From: Acanthaster planci
Lineage: Eukaryota > Echinodermata > Asteroidea > Valvatida > Acanthasteridae
Direction of reading: 5' to 3'
DNA length: 62,000 nucleotides
Assembly (NCBI RefSeq): GCF_001949145.1
Contig: NW_019091465.1
Location: 872,446 to 934,445 of the forward strand
Both the position numbers and the translations under genes were made by a program. Positions 11,150-24,286 of this stretch are shown here, piece after piece. The notes beneath the pieces are model-generated. The model saw only the letters and a list, made by a program, of their open reading frames with translations, ran no database searches and had not been told where the DNA came from. The stretch's first letter is position 1; the number at the start of each line of letters is the position of its first letter.

Positions 11150-12785
11150 ACATTAAATCAATGTTAATAAAGAACCGAGAAAATACTTAAAGACTTTGGG
11201 AGAGATGCTTTTAAAAAATGTTAAAACTTGCTGGAAGAGGATGCTTAAATGAGAAAGGCAGTTTGTTCCAGGATTGCATGCCCGAAATTGAAAAGTTCGT
11301 TTACCTTTTTCTATTCTTGGGCAAGGAAGACAAAGATTCCCTACAACGTAATGCTTAGTTCGGTAGGAGTGTTGATCACTAACATAAGAAAACAGTCTAC
11401 AGAGGTATTCCGGAGCCATACCACTTAAACATTTATACACAATTTCATTAAGATGGCATTCACATCTAACATTTCGGCTATCCCATCCCAATTTGTTATA
11501 TACAAATGAGCTTGATGTTATTGGAGCGACCTTCAAAATAACACGCCCAGCCTGATTTAACAATAAATACATCGACATGAGGCATATGTGTTTTTGCAGC
11601 ACGGCCCCAAACAAGGTCACAACAATCAAATTGTGTAAAGATAAACGACTTGACAGGAAGGAAAATGTCCTCATGGACAAATATTCCGAACACCCTGCAA
11701 GATCTGAACTGTTTTTGATACGGAAGACTCAACATGTTCAAAATGTTCATTTCGTTGAAGTTTGGAATCAGGATCACACCAAGATAATCGATATGTGAAA
11801 CTTGTTCCAGGTTACTGCTAGTAAGAACAATCTCAATATTGGTCCTGCGGCGTCTGGCTAGCTTTTGGCAAGACCCGAACAACCTGTTCTTACGTTTAGC
11901 TAGATTAAGACAACTCGTTGTTTTCAAGCTAGGTCATTATTCTTTAGATGCCATCGTTTAAACGATGCTCAATTTCCCAGATACCTTTACCCGGGTAAAA
12001 ACAATAGCTGTATAATCAGCATAAAGGGTAACCTTGGAATGGTAAATGACAGTCCGAAAATTATTACCATAAACAAGAACAAGCAATTAGCCCAGAATAT
12101 AATATCCCGTGGAACTCCAAAATGAACCAACTGTGAATCACCATGGTGACCTGCTTTCTCTGAGAAAGGTAAGAGCTAAACCACTCAAATTCCCATTCAC
12201 TCACGCCCATAGAATGCAGTTTGTTGGGTTTTTTTTAGTACGATTGTGTGGGTGACTGTACCAAACGCCTCACGGAAGTCGAGAAAAACAGCTCCAGTAA
12301 TAGTTTTCCTGAATCAGCGGCATTTAACAAAAAATCGGAAACGTCAATTAATGCCGTGTGTGTTAAATGAAGAGGTCGAAACCAGACCAGATTTAAAATC
12401 ATTTTTTAAAACATAGTCCAATCTATATTAGGACCATTAGCGTACCTTAGTAGACCTCGAGGTAGCTTGGCAAGATCCTGCCTGCGAAGTTCATCATCCA
12501 AATTCCTGAATGAGCGGGCACAAATGAAGTCGTGCCACATTGGAATTTTCATAGACTTTTGAATACCATGGGTAGGGTGATGATCACTTAGGTTAAGATA
12601 ACATATTCCAATTACCGAGTATATATTTGAATTATTTGTCCAAACATAATCAATACACGATGAGTCGTGCTGAAATATTCTAGTAAAAGCATTAATCAAC
12701 TGACTTATTTGATGTTTACTGAAAATTAGTTGAGTTCCATACACTGACGTAATCCAGGAGACAAAAAGTAAAAAAGGAAACATTT
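11150..12785 (-). mobile_element. Decayed non-LTR retrotransposon (LINE) with endonuclease and RT remnants
   Basis: The element reads on the minus strand. The 5' part (12783-12450) shows the C-terminal half of an AP-type endonuclease, with SCIDYVWTNN and the catalytic LSDHHP motif. After a deletion, RT pieces follow: ALIDVSDFLLNA and GAVFLDFREAF near 12.3 kb, a broken catalytic box reading YADYTAIV in place of YADD, then DYLGVIL, FTQFDCCDLVWG and KLGWDSRNVR, with a C-terminal region to 11153. Stops and frame changes show it is dead. The organisation fits the jockey/CR1 group; the exact clade was not determined. Confidence 0.85.
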
Positions 12786-13695
12786 AAGTTAATAATCACA
12801 CATGCTAACTTGTCACAGTGCCGGTTTCAGTACCCTTAACACCGGTCTAGTTTGTTCACTCATCTGTGTTAATAACATCACAAGTTGTATACCAATGCAA
12901 AGAGGGCATTCTGCCCTTTCTCGAGATATATTTCTATTTCCCATATATAAAGTAGTTTTGCTATTACAGTATTTTTCATCTCGGTATACTTTTTATGTGG
13001 ACACCCTGTATACCACCAACACCCCACATTCAAAATGTTTACGATCTTTTCAATACAACGTATAGCCAGGTATTTCAAGTTCCTTATTTGTAAATGAATC
13101 ATTCCTGCAGCCACGTTTCACCAACCCCATGAATCTTTGGTAAAACTTAAATTGTATCAAGAAACCAAGACAAATTGAACAGTTTCCTTTTTAAAAAAGA
13201 ATTTGCCGGAATAGAAAAAAATATGAAGTTTGATACCCTTGTTGACGAATAGTGCGCTGAGCCAACTCAACTAAGTCCAGAACCCGTCGGCTGAAGGTAG
13301 GTAAGACCTATCAACGCTGTACGTTCTTATTCCATCCAACTTAAATTAAAAGTTTGGCGGTATGATCAGTGTCAGACTTGGAATAGGCACAATACACACT
13401 ATGATTGGGGCCTTCATGGCCCTTATGAAAATGCAAGGACTTTCAAATATCTTAGCGGCTACAATAATACTTCAAAGTTAAATAACTGCGTCTTTAAATG
13501 TTTAGACTTCAAACAAGCTCCAAAGTTCGCTACAGCTGAGCCTCAACATGAAATGACAGGCTATCAGTGCGGTGCCTATAGTAAGATCTACAGAACATTT
13601 ATATAAGGCGTAATATGCCCTAATCCGGTCGTGGATGTGATGGTTAAAGCTGGAAACGAAGAAGATCACCTAGTAATTTTCAAAGACATGGTGTA
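12786..13695. other. Intergenic, nothing coding seen
   Basis: The sequence is AT-rich with no supported exon. It contains GGACACCCTGTATA (about 12996), which recurs at about 17451. Confidence 0.5.
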
Positions 13696-13732
13696 AAAAC
13701 AAACAAACAAACAAACAGACAGACAGACAGGC

Positions 13733-13829
<97 letters not shown>

Positions 13830-13840
13830 AACAAACAACA
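13696..13840. repeat. (CAGA)n / (CAAA)n microsatellite
   Basis: About 36 tetranucleotide units: CAAA units at both edges and CAGA in the core, with one CAGG interruption near 13729. The minus-strand frames read as long Cys-Leu-Ser-Val repeats; that is an artefact of the tract. Confidence 0.97.
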
Positions 13841-14126
13841 AAGGTGAATATTAGTAAAGAAGTGTAGAAAATACATATCAGTCGATTTGGCGACATTCCT
13901 GCTTGTAATGATTTCAAATGACTATTACCGAAACAGCCGAGATGCACTGTCAGTGAAATTGCAGACCCCGTTGAAAGACGTTATATATATTGCACTGATA
14001 ACACACGTAAAAGGTATAATTGTATACACAAAGCCAGTGACCATGCTTACTTGTGATCAGCAATGCCACCCCCCGCCAATGGTGGGCAGCATTTCCATAA
14101 CCTTTGTAGTTTGTACAGAGCCACTT

Positions 14127-14330
14127 GAGATGTAGGCTTGCGGGTTCACCATGAAATTAATCTCTTGTGGAAGAGGTGTGGTTCTTCGAAGAACTGGTGA
14201 GTGTTAACTCTCATGAGGACGGCCAGAGCACCCTGGCCGAAAAGTCGAGTTAACATTCACCGGTTCTTCTAGGAACCACACTTCTTCCAAAAGAGACTGA
14301 TTCCATGGTATACCCGCAAACCTACATCTC
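14127..14330. repeat. Long-armed palindromic (foldback) element
   Basis: Two arms of about 85 bp face each other around a spacer of roughly 35 bp. The left arm runs from GAGATGTAGGCTTGCGGG to GAGTGTTAACTC and the right arm from GAGTTAACATTCACCGG to CCTACATCTC. About 85 per cent of bases pair by eye. No open frame spans it. It is most likely a MITE, with no second copy noticed here. Confidence 0.75.
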
Positions 14331-15854
14331 ATGTAATTTCCACCACGCAAAACTTCAAGTCTTACAGAGCCACTGTTCTGACAGTCGATCCGATCAAAAC
14401 TTAACAAATGCTGTCCTCCATTACAAGGGACCATTAGGATTTTCCCGTCAAACGTCACTTGATTCGTCTACAGTCATTTGCTGGAAGCATGCTCGACAGC
14501 CAAGTAATTTGAGTAAACACATTCTCAGTCTTTTTTCTAACCGAATGATTCTCAAACGTTGTCAGGGTTTATAAAAAAATTCACGTGTTTGTAAAACGAC
14601 TCTTGGGCTGATGCATCTCTATTGAGAGACCATTATCCATGAGCTCTTTCTTTGCAGTCGGGGATATAGTTTTTAAAAAAATTCAATCTACTTTCAAACT
14701 GAGAGGTTTGCGATGCTAGCAGGGCAGACTTATCCAATAGGCACAGAAGGCGCTTTGCCCATACAGCCCTCGAAAAATAGGGGAGAATTATCAAATACTT
14801 GAGAATCTACGAAATATCACAACGTGCCATACAACACACAGGGTATTTAAAAAGTTGCCATTTCCTCTTTTCCTTATCCTAAAATAGCCAGGTTGTTAAT
14901 TGGGCCATCTCACAGCCTATATAGGGCAGATTCTGCCCTCCAGGAACTTAGCTGTGATCTGTTTGATCGTTTTAACAGTTAGTGTGTATAATTATATAAA
15001 CACTAATGACTAGCACTTTGCAAATGGTTAATATGAGTTTGTCATAGAATGCTGATGTTATGGTAATGTAATGTTCATGGCTCAAGGCGTGTTGGCCAGC
15101 GTGCATTTAACACATCAAAGGAAACAGTATAGGTTCTTTGGCTTACCGTTCTCTTTGGGGAAAATGCAAGAATTAGGTGTCAAGATGACTGTAAGATGTT
15201 TAACAGAAAAGCTCTTCGGACTCTGAACCTAAAAAAATTCTCTTTGACGCTACTGGAGGGAATGAGCGGACCCGTTTTTTAAAGGTTCGTTTCTAATTTC
15301 GGAAAAGCTCCAGACGTATTAATGAATAGCTTGCATGGTACAGCTTGGAATTTGACGCTCCAGTGCAGTGAAATGAGTCTCAGTGCTCAGGAAAAACTGG
15401 GGACTACGGAAATGCGTCAGGGTCCTCTACGCTCCAAGTTGTAGGCTGTTTCCCTGCCATTTCAATATTTACAGCAGGTAGCCGTAAACCACAAGGCATG
15501 GAACCACGACTATAGGATACTCCCTCCATTCTGCTTGCACGTCTGTTGGTTTTAAACAGTCAATTTAATCAAAGTGGTGCCAAAGTGGAGGATTGTATGC
15601 AAAATAATACAAAGAGAATTCAGAAATCTTTATGATGAGCTATAGCGTATGTTGTGGAATCTGCAAAGAAAAGCTTTTCCCATAGGCCCAAAATGCGCAA
15701 ATATATTGATGACGCAATTTGAAAATAAATGAGTTTGCCCTAGCCCTAATTCCAGAGACGTGTTTCCGGAGACAACATTTCGAGACAATAAATGTATAAT
15801 AATGATACAGTATAAAAACCAGAGGAAGTACATCCGGGCTTTTAATTTACTCAC
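14331..15854. other. Gap with no recognised exon (3' of the 15.9 kb signal exon)
   Basis: If the minus-strand signal exon at 15855-15918 belongs to a gene, its later exons should lie here or beyond. I searched for the GHSQSEE-type cassette in reverse complement and found none. Confidence 0.45.
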
Positions 15855-15918
15855 CTTTCCATTGCCCCAAGACTAATCCAAGACACAGCACAAAGACCAG
15901 GCAGGAGCAGCCCTCCAT
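15855..15918 (-). CDS. Signal-peptide first exon, paralogue of the cassette gene at 26.2 kb
   Basis: ATG at 15918 opens 21 codons plus one base, ending at a GTGAGT donor in phase 1. The peptide MEGCSCLVFVLCLGLVLGQ is a typical secretion signal. Residue by residue it matches the first exon at 26240 (MKGYACLSFVLCLGLVVAA). The DNA also matches, including CAACAATG at the start and the phase-1 donor. It points the opposite way, 10.3 kb from its paralogue. Following exons were not identified. It could be a separate family member or an orphan duplicated exon. Confidence 0.7.
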
Positions 15919-18256
15919 TGTTGCAGACTACTTTCAACAAGATAAAGAAATAATGATGTGTTTAGGAGCAACAACGTCGGTGTAAGTTCACTTACAGGGT
16001 TTTTCTGATGGGAAATTCTGAAAACGACGATGCAGATTGCATAACAGTCACATTTGGATGTATGACATTAAAACAGAATAACACTATTTTCAAATTTTGA
16101 ACCGGAAGCAGGAGTAAACATGACCACAGAATACTAATTTTATGGAGGGATTCTATGAAAGACAAGACAGAATACTGAAAACTGAGTAATTATTTCATCA
16201 TTCGCTTTTGTTGATAAAATTCTGTGTGAGGTATAATGTACAACGGATTGCATTTGCCACTTTTGATTTTTTGGACAAAATAAGATGCAAAATGTTCCTC
16301 GTAGGATAGGAGTACCAGTCAAGAAATTAGTAAAACCAACCAGAAAAGAATTTAAATCAAATTCTCACCAAGCAAAACCCTCCTCCGGTAAGCAGTTGAT
16401 AAATAAAGAGCAATTTTTTTTATCGAGTACTTAGGACGTTTTCTCTCGTTGGCTCCCAAGTAAGCACTCTGGTTCCCCTGGGGAATTCGTCCTTTATATG
16501 TACATGTACCACGATTCTGTTCAACAGGTGCTCTTCGAAGTGTAATGCGCATGACCGGTGGTCATTTCGGGCCGGCTTATACTTTTAGTGAATAAAATCT
16601 GGCATCATAAAACGGTTGCAGTGAAATTCGTCTGAGTTTAAATGTGTTCAACTTTCGTGAATTTGCAGCGCAAATTACAGGTCTGACGTCACGGTTTCGT
16701 GTATAAACCGGCGTTTAAGCATTATTGATTCATTGGAGGTTTCTTGGGTGTTCCAGCGTTAAAGGTCTGCGCTCTCACACACTTACTTGTTGGTGTCCGA
16801 ATCTATCGGGTGAGGACGAATCCTAATATATTCCTTTTTCCCGAGCGAATTTGGACAATTTGGAGTGTGTTGCGTTGTTTCATATAAACATAAATTTTTG
16901 AAGAAGCTGTTAGAAATGAATATAGATAGTAGGCCCAAAATAATGAAAGGGATCAGAAATGAGGAACTGAAAATTGCTATGGTAAGAATACTTATATTTC
17001 ACTTTAAAGTCTTTTCTCTATTAATTAAGACGTAGTAGTATGCAATTTAGACATCGGCTGATGTGTGGAATCTGAAGTCAACCGAGACTACAATATTGCG
17101 CTTACAGATGTTACCGTAGTCTTTTATTTAAGATTAAATTGCTCAAAAGGACTAGCCTTCATCATCACCTCTACAGCAATCTTCCCTCATTAACATGACC
17201 TTTTGTTGTCACTTTCAACCAGGACAAGCATGACAGAGGACAACCTCATTCACTGGTTTATCCAAAGTGTTACAACTGAGTTTGGATGCCCCATTTTCAA
17301 GACAATGGTGTTCAGTCATGCATGACAGGAGGGATGCCGTCAAGGTATCATTAGAAAGAATACTGCTTCTACTTTTCGGAGAATCTCATACATTATAATC
17401 ATATCTCATGGTTTGGGCATATTAACCCCTTTCCCAGGATTTGGTTTTTTTCTTGGACACCCTGTATAAATGTAACAAATACACGTACCTGTGAAGACAA
17501 TGCGGTGGACAAATAAGCTACTGCTTTTCAGTGTGGGCGCCACTGGGTAAGTATCCTAGGTGAAAACTTTCGCCACGAAAACTACGTTTTTATGCCGTAA
17601 TATCTCTTTACCTTCTCAGGCTATTACTTCATAGCGTCTAGCCCGACTTGATGAACGATAGGGTCAGAGTGAGTGATGTTGGAGTGTTTATTAACCATCG
17701 TGATTGTGAAAGTTTCGCGTGAAGGGTACGTGTGATATTGTACCATCTACATGTACTTCAGCTTTTTAATTGAGTGGTGACTCGAATGCTTTACGCTTTG
17801 GTTTTGATCTTTACTCCACACACTATTCATTAGGCCTATTAGCTGCTGTCTGGAAGGCCAAGTCCGTAGCCGCACACTGGCCTGGCATTCGGGCAATATG
17901 GAATTATAAATAAATGAATAAAGGAATTGGTGGAACATAACAGTAAAGCAACGTAGGCATAGCACAGGAATTTAGGAATAAAGGATTTAAGCATTTAATT
18001 GTAATCAAACCTGGACATTTGAACCCCAAATGTTATGTGAAATGAAACTCCATGTAATTGAGACAGTTACTTTTCGACTCTCTGTCTTCCTTTGCCTTAG
18101 CAGCCTTAAACTAATAATTTAAGCGGGCCTCCTTAAATAGATGGCTTGTCATTACAGAAAGCTTGGAGGAACTCTGAATATTAAACTGCACAGCCTTGAA
18201 AATGAATGTTTAAAGGGTGGATGGCCAGTTTTAACTGACAGATTGACCGCATCAAG
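15919..18256. other. Intergenic, nothing coding recognised
   Basis: The sequence is AT-rich. It holds a second GGACACCCTGTATA at about 17451 and scattered short open frames without splice support. Confidence 0.45.
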
Positions 18257-18470
18257 CTAATCAATATCACTGTCGTCAATATCATCTTCAGTAGTGTAAT
18301 GTTGTTCATCGTCTTCACCGTCACCATTTGAGGGACTTTTAGGCACAACAGAATCAGGCATCTGTGACCCATCATACCTTGCAATTCTGTATAAGACTGA
18401 TTTCATTATGTCAAGCCAAGATTTAAGCCAAAGAACTGAAGGAAGTTGTCCCCAAACCTCCTTTAGTTGC
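18257..18470 (-). CDS. Probable last exon of an unidentified gene with an acidic C-terminus
   Basis: An acceptor CTACCTTGTAG ends at 18471, and an open frame of 70 codons runs to TAG at 18257. The protein begins QLKEVWGQLPSVLWLKSWLD, continues through YRIARYDGSQ and a low-complexity PKSPSNGDGEDDE stretch, and ends DDIDDSDID. Hydrophobic and tryptophan-rich first, then strongly acidic at the end, it looks like a true protein terminus rather than chance. No family is recognised and upstream exons were not found. An overlapping plus-strand frame at 18408-18596 (Lys/Glu-rich) is the competing reading. Confidence 0.4.
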
Positions 18471-18599
18471 CTACAAGGTAGCCAAAAAACATCAAAAGAA
18501 GAATATTGTCAGATCCTAACTCTATGGGCAGCCAAAAGGGCCGAAATAAAAGAAAAACTGGAGCATAAAATCAATCAGCTACAAAGGATAAATTGAAGT

Positions 18600-20114
18600 A
18601 AAGGACAATGATTTCACAAAATACAAACACACACAAACAAATGATAAAACATCAAGAGACCAAAACAAACCACGCCCTCTTTTGTTCCGCTTGGACCGGA
18701 TTGGACGGACAAGTACAACCCGACAAACTGTGCGAGTAATAACATCACCCAGATGGACGGTTACCCCATTTTCCTTCAGGTGAGTGCCACTCAACTCACT
18801 AAACCTCACCTAATTTCATTACTGAATAATATTTCTGACGAGTCTCCGAAGGGACGAAAATGCATTTTCTCTTCTCAGGTGAACTCCAAACCCAACTTAG
18901 AGTTTGGGTAAATATGGTTCTGATCTACACTAGTTTAAACATGGTACTTTTAAATCTACCAAAATTTCACAGGTACTTTTCAAGAAGCTCATGTGCATAA
19001 TATACGCAGGGATATAATCATTTAAAACTAACATCGACCTAAATTTCTCTCCATGTTAGTTACGAAAACCTATAAAACTACATAGATACATCAGTGAACG
19101 AGCGCTTTCACGAAGCTGTATAAAACCATGAGGTGAGAAACGAGTGTAGAGTGCCCCTGTTGATGCCGATGACAAATCTCATCCCCCTCCCTATTATAAA
19201 ACTCTAATGCACGGCAGCAATCTTTTTGGAATACCGAACCCCCCCCTGTTAGCCAAACGATAATATAGACCGATTAATTTATTCCTTGAACTTTGCTTGC
19301 ATAGACCGCTTTCCCTTATTATTTTCTTAGCCATAGAAACACTTCTTTTAAGAATTTTAAACTTAGGTCTAACTCACGCGAAAGACGCCGACACATGCAT
19401 TCAGTGGCTACCTGCTGTTCGGGACAAAAATCTTCAATTGCTGCAGAATTCAATTACAAAGAGAGATTTCGAATGACGTAGGTAAGCCAAGCTTAGCCAG
19501 CTCTGTTTGAGGGAGCTTTATATTATGATTACATTGCAGTGCGCTGTGATTGGACAATCCCTAAATATGCACGCCCACACTTATTTCAATACAAAAGGTT
19601 ACGTTAGCAATCTAGCGCAAAATAAAGAAATTTTAAACATAAGTCTTCACGAACGGTTCTTCGAACTAGGGCGTTCGTAATGATTCAGCTGATCTGCATA
19701 TCACGCTTGCCGCGTGAGGCCACCGTTCGCCTTAATTTTTCACTGCACACGAAAAACAACAATGGGAACAGATAGCCAGTTTTGGCTGTGAGGCTAATAA
19801 CGAACACCTTGAACAAGGCTAATTTGTATGTTGGTTGGCCATTGGCGGCATTGTAGACCGATTCGGTGACAAGAATCAGGATCCATATTACTGCGGTGTC
19901 CCTACGCATGTGTCGCGGTGATAAACACGCCCTTTACTGAGTCAGTGCTGAGGCGATTGAAAGTCTTGTTACGATTTCTCACTGTTTTTCGCCCTGCCTC
20001 TTCGGTCAGTGGGAGTTCGTTCAGACTAAGAAGTCCCGGTACTGTTAAAGGTGTTGCGCCGCACAGGCTTGAATTTTCGAGCTACCAGACGGCACATATC
20101 GGCCCATTGTTGTT
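18600..20114. other. Intergenic, nothing certain
   Basis: A minus-strand frame at 18579-18809 has a plausible start (THLKENGVTVHLGDVITRTV) but no family or splice support, so I did not call it a gene. Confidence 0.4.
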
Positions 20115-20410
20115 AGACGGGCTCCTGGTGTCAGCACGTTGTAGTTGCTCTTTCCTCGCCTTTCACCTTCGTGGTCTAAGTTCGATTCCTGGCTCGGTCC
20201 ACGTGTGGATCGGGTTTGCAGTCCCTACCTTATTTTGCGGATTTTACTCAGAATATTCTTCTGGGGTTTTCCTCCCACCTCCAAAACTGTAACTTCTTCT
20301 CAATGTCTCATCTCGACAGGTTTCTCCTGGCTTGCGAGCTACAGTGCCTATGGCACTTTTGAGGAATCCTTGGTTTCGTTACCAGAAAACTTAATAATAG
20401 TTATAATATA
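20115..20410 (+). repeat. tRNA-derived SINE-like element
   Basis: A B-box-like GTTCGATTCC lies at about 20181-20190, followed by GGATCGGGTTTGCAGTCCC and the segment TTTTCCTCCCACCTCC. That layout is typical of tRNA-derived SINEs of marine invertebrates. It ends in an AT-rich AATAATA tail near 20410. No intact tRNA fold is claimed. Confidence 0.55.
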
Positions 20411-22583
20411 ATAATATTAACAGATAAAAATCGAACAATCCAGCTGAATCAATTTCAGAAGATTTTTGTCTTAATTGGCTCCATGACAGCTTCCAGATCA
20501 ACCAAGTTGACGCTTTGGGGTGACGTTCTGGCCTAATCATGTACATTTGTTCTAAAGGACTTATTAGCGCAGTCAATCTCTTTGTTCCAAAAGAGCGTGT
20601 TGTTTCCAATCCATACAAAAGTAGTAATCCTTACATGCCTTTGCAATAGTCCACGCGCAATTGAAGTTCTACCATGTGTTGCTGAAATGTTCCAGTGTGG
20701 ACATCATCATGTGTTTTGCGGATCATTTTTGAAAATCCAGTGGTGTTGTGATTGATGTCGGCCATTTCACGCAGTTAAGTGTCTTGCGATCTACCTGCTG
20801 TGTTGTTTAAGTATTACCTCCTTCCCTTCAGACATTTTAACTCCCCTCTCTCTCTCTCACAAAGTTGAGAGGGGTGTTTTTGCTATATGGATGTCAGTTG
20901 CCCTTTTTAATTAACAAAACTGATTTAAGCAGAATGAAGTCAATACGCGGTAATCTAAATTTACTTTTTTTTCAAGCAATGAATGTTTTTTCCGGTCTGT
21001 ATGTATTTCTAGAGCCAGCAACAGGTGGCCATAGGTCCTTGGCATTTTTGGGATCAAATTGTGGTTTTACTTAGAAATGGTCGCCATTTCTGTTAAACGC
21101 CAGCTGCATTCACCATACCATATGGTGGACTGCAAGAAACTCCATGAGGGATTCAAATATTAATGAATGTTTTTATGTGAAAGTTCAGTATTAACAATTT
21201 TCGTAGGCACTCGTAATAATAATATTCATCGAGGTACAGTGCAGCAAGCGCAGTGAAAAGACAAGCAATCATTTTTTTGAGAGAGCCAATACAGTTAATG
21301 TCTGAATAGCCCTGTATGTAGCTACAATTTAAAACAACAAAATGCACCAATTCTGATGAAAACTAAATTTTAAACAAATTTGTAGCGTTCCAAAGCTACG
21401 AAATTACCAGTATATATGACGTAGAATTTTTAGTGTTTTTAAATTGAAAGCTGCAGTCGTTAATGGATTAATGGGCGTCAAAAAAAGGAAAGGCTTTATT
21501 GTTTGATTACAAAACCTTCAATGGGATGAGAGAATATGGTAAATTTTATACTCCCATGTAGCTCAACTGAGTAAAAAAAGCATCGAATCCAAAGTAGCAT
21601 GTCTGCTCGTCCGTTATTTAGCCCACACGCTATACTATAGCAAGGTCACTAGCTCGCTGCGTGCTACTAGGTAGCCGTGCAATCAAACTGAACAAAACGA
21701 CCTAGGCGCGAAGTTGGCCCCTGTTTTTTTAAGGTATTTGTGTAAGACGTAGAGAGTATCCACCTTGGCAAAATACAAGCATCTTATAAACCTTTACGCT
21801 AAAATCTCTCCAAGTTTCACGAAATCTATGTCCTGAGACCTGGAAGTGAAATCTATGTAATTGATTAAGACACATGTTTTGTTTTCTATGTTTCAAGGCG
21901 ACCACACAAAATCAGGATGGCAAATCACAGGAGTGGTCATCTCCAGAGTCCAAACCAACTAGGGCCTACAGCTAGGTGCAACAACAGTCTCAGAATAGCA
22001 AGAGCAGCACAACAAATAGAATCAGTACGAGCAAGTTGCAGGGACAGAAGTCCCATGTACCTGATCCGACCATCCACACCGTGTCGATAAACGAGGCTTT
22101 TAAAGTAAAATGCCACATTAGGAAGCGTGCTGGTAATTCATTATAATAGACACCTAAATTACTTTACAACTTCAGCAGCATCATGTGATCACAGGCATAA
22201 GAGAAAGCAAAATGGTCTTGTCGAACTGACTTGTTAAGTGTGCAGTGGAACGCCACTTTAAGGAATTCGATGAGGTCTAGGCCTACACAAAATATTCGGT
22301 AAATCGATGATTCGGTATATAGCGACTTTCAGTTACAGGCCCCCGACGGTTCAAATGTGAAGTGGCCTGGGTAGACGTAGATAAGGAAAAAGAATACCAC
22401 TACAGGGATGCCCTTGGTTTATTGGGCACTGCATATTTGTCTTTTTGTTTCAGACGACTTTTGGAGAGTTATGTAATCTCATCCCAAACTTGTAGCGTTA
22501 ATTTAGATTTGCTTTTCTCAAGGAAAACGCTCGCTTTTTGGTCTGCCACCCATAGCAGACAATGCGCTAATAGGCCTACATGA
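20411..22583. other. Intergenic, nothing coding recognised
   Basis: Contains a short (CT)n stretch near 20846-20860 and otherwise AT-rich sequence with no supported exon. Confidence 0.45.
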
Positions 22584-22956
22584 CAATAAGCCTTTTGCGA
22601 GTTAAATTTGAATAAAATCTGGTACACTGAGTTCTTTAAATTCACGTGAGCATAACAATTGGACTTTTCCATACTAAAGCCACTGTTGCTATACCTCGTG
22701 ATTCGGGGCAAGCTTTTCCTTAGTTACATTAGAGACGCCTTGCAACAATACACTCTTCTCAATGGACAAGAACGGCACAAAGGAACCAGTCCATTCCAGA
22801 GATGGTGGTCGCTAAGCAAAAGCTTGCCCCGAATCACGAGGTAGAGCAACAGTGGCTTTAGTCTGGGGAATTCTAATTGTTACCTTTGTAATAGATGCAA
22901 TCAGATAACGCAGGGGACCAGATTTTACTCAAATTTAACTTGCAAGTAGCTTATTG
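22584..22956. repeat. MITE family A, best-preserved foldback copy
   Basis: The left terminus CAATAAGCCTTTTGCGAG pairs with the right terminus TTGCAAGTAGCTTATTG. Inner arms GATTCGGGGCAAGCTTTTCC and GCAAAAGCTTGCCCCGAATC pair closely, so nearly all 373 bp can fold into one long hairpin. There is no open frame for a transposase. Confidence 0.8.
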
Positions 22957-24286
22957 CTTCCACGCATATTGACGGCAGTGGGTATTTGGTTAGCAGTAAC
23001 ACTGCAGTAGCAGCAACAACAAATACCGTTATCAATGACTCAAGTGCGGCTCTCTCAAATCAAAAGATCGTTTTCAATAACTATTGAATCACTGCATCCA
23101 AAAGTAAAACAACGGAGACGAGGTAATTGCCATTAATAGGACGTCTCTGGAAAACGAAAACTTTAAAAGATTTTTATAAAATAATGGCATTCAACCAAGA
23201 CGTTTAGAGCAAAACTACTGCGTAAAATTATTCCAATTATTACAAGAAGAAAGTACAAACTCATGAATATGCAAAAATAAGCATTCATTCCTGCCGAAAC
23301 GTTCTGGGAATCGGCCATCTTTGATTTAGAATATGTCAAGAATAAAACTGCAAAATAAATATTATTCTTGATGTTTAATAAAAAGGACACTGAGTACTGT
23401 AAATTGTCCCTTTTGGATGGAGATTCTATAAAAAATACATTTATTTTCCGACAATGACTAATTTTCATGAAAGTGTGTCAAAGGAAAATACCTATAAAAT
23501 GAGGAAATACAACCAGAATTAATAATCGGGGGATTGTGATGATGTGTAAGATTATCCAGGTTAAGATTAAAAATGAAAATGAATAGAAAGTGATTATTTA
23601 CCTGTAAAAGAATGGAGTTGGGATGAACGCCACTAATAGGATAGAATGAGCTAGTGCCGAAATTGGGAACGTTGGTAGAGCTAGTCTAATTTGAATATGA
23701 ACGACGATTGTAACTTAATAAGCAAAAACGTTTGTGCCAAATAAAAGGGGGTGTCTTTTTATAACCTTCACACTAGCATCAATGTCACCCGCAGTATATA
23801 ACAACATTGACGTCAGTCACTAACAAAAATCCACACTAAGGTAAAAATGTGGGAGATTCCGAAATTGTGAAGCTGGGAGAGAGGCTCTTAACGATTTAGT
23901 GGGAACACTGAGTGTTGTTCATGAGGAAAGGTCTTGTTCTATAAAGTTGTTAAAAAAATAACATGAACAGGGAGCGTTGCGAGGTGTCAGCAATTCACTT
24001 CAGCAACATTCCGCTCAACTTTAGAGGCAATTACATAAAATTATTGCGTTTGATTTTTGGGTTTGCTTAAATTAAACATGTTTCACTATTAAACGAGATG
24101 TCAGTTAATGCGTAATCAGACAAAAGGATTGACATTTCAAGAAAAGTATCGAAATGTCATCGGAAGAAATAGAAATTCGTTCTTAGTAAGCAAAACTGTC
24201 ACGTACTTGTGACATCACGTCCTTTCAAATCCATCGGATGTGGCAGATGCTACATGGCAAGCACTTTGAAAGATCAAGCATTCATG
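22957..24286. other. Intergenic, nothing coding recognised
   Basis: AT-rich single-copy-looking sequence; no repeat or exon is supported. Confidence 0.45.

Noticed and set aside
13697-13840. CRISPR-like array
   Set aside because: The repeat is a plain tetranucleotide tract with no spacers, and the genome is eukaryotic.
13666-13947. Cys-Leu-Ser-Val repeat protein on the minus strand
   Set aside because: It is a translation of the (CAGA)n microsatellite with no start, splice or family support.
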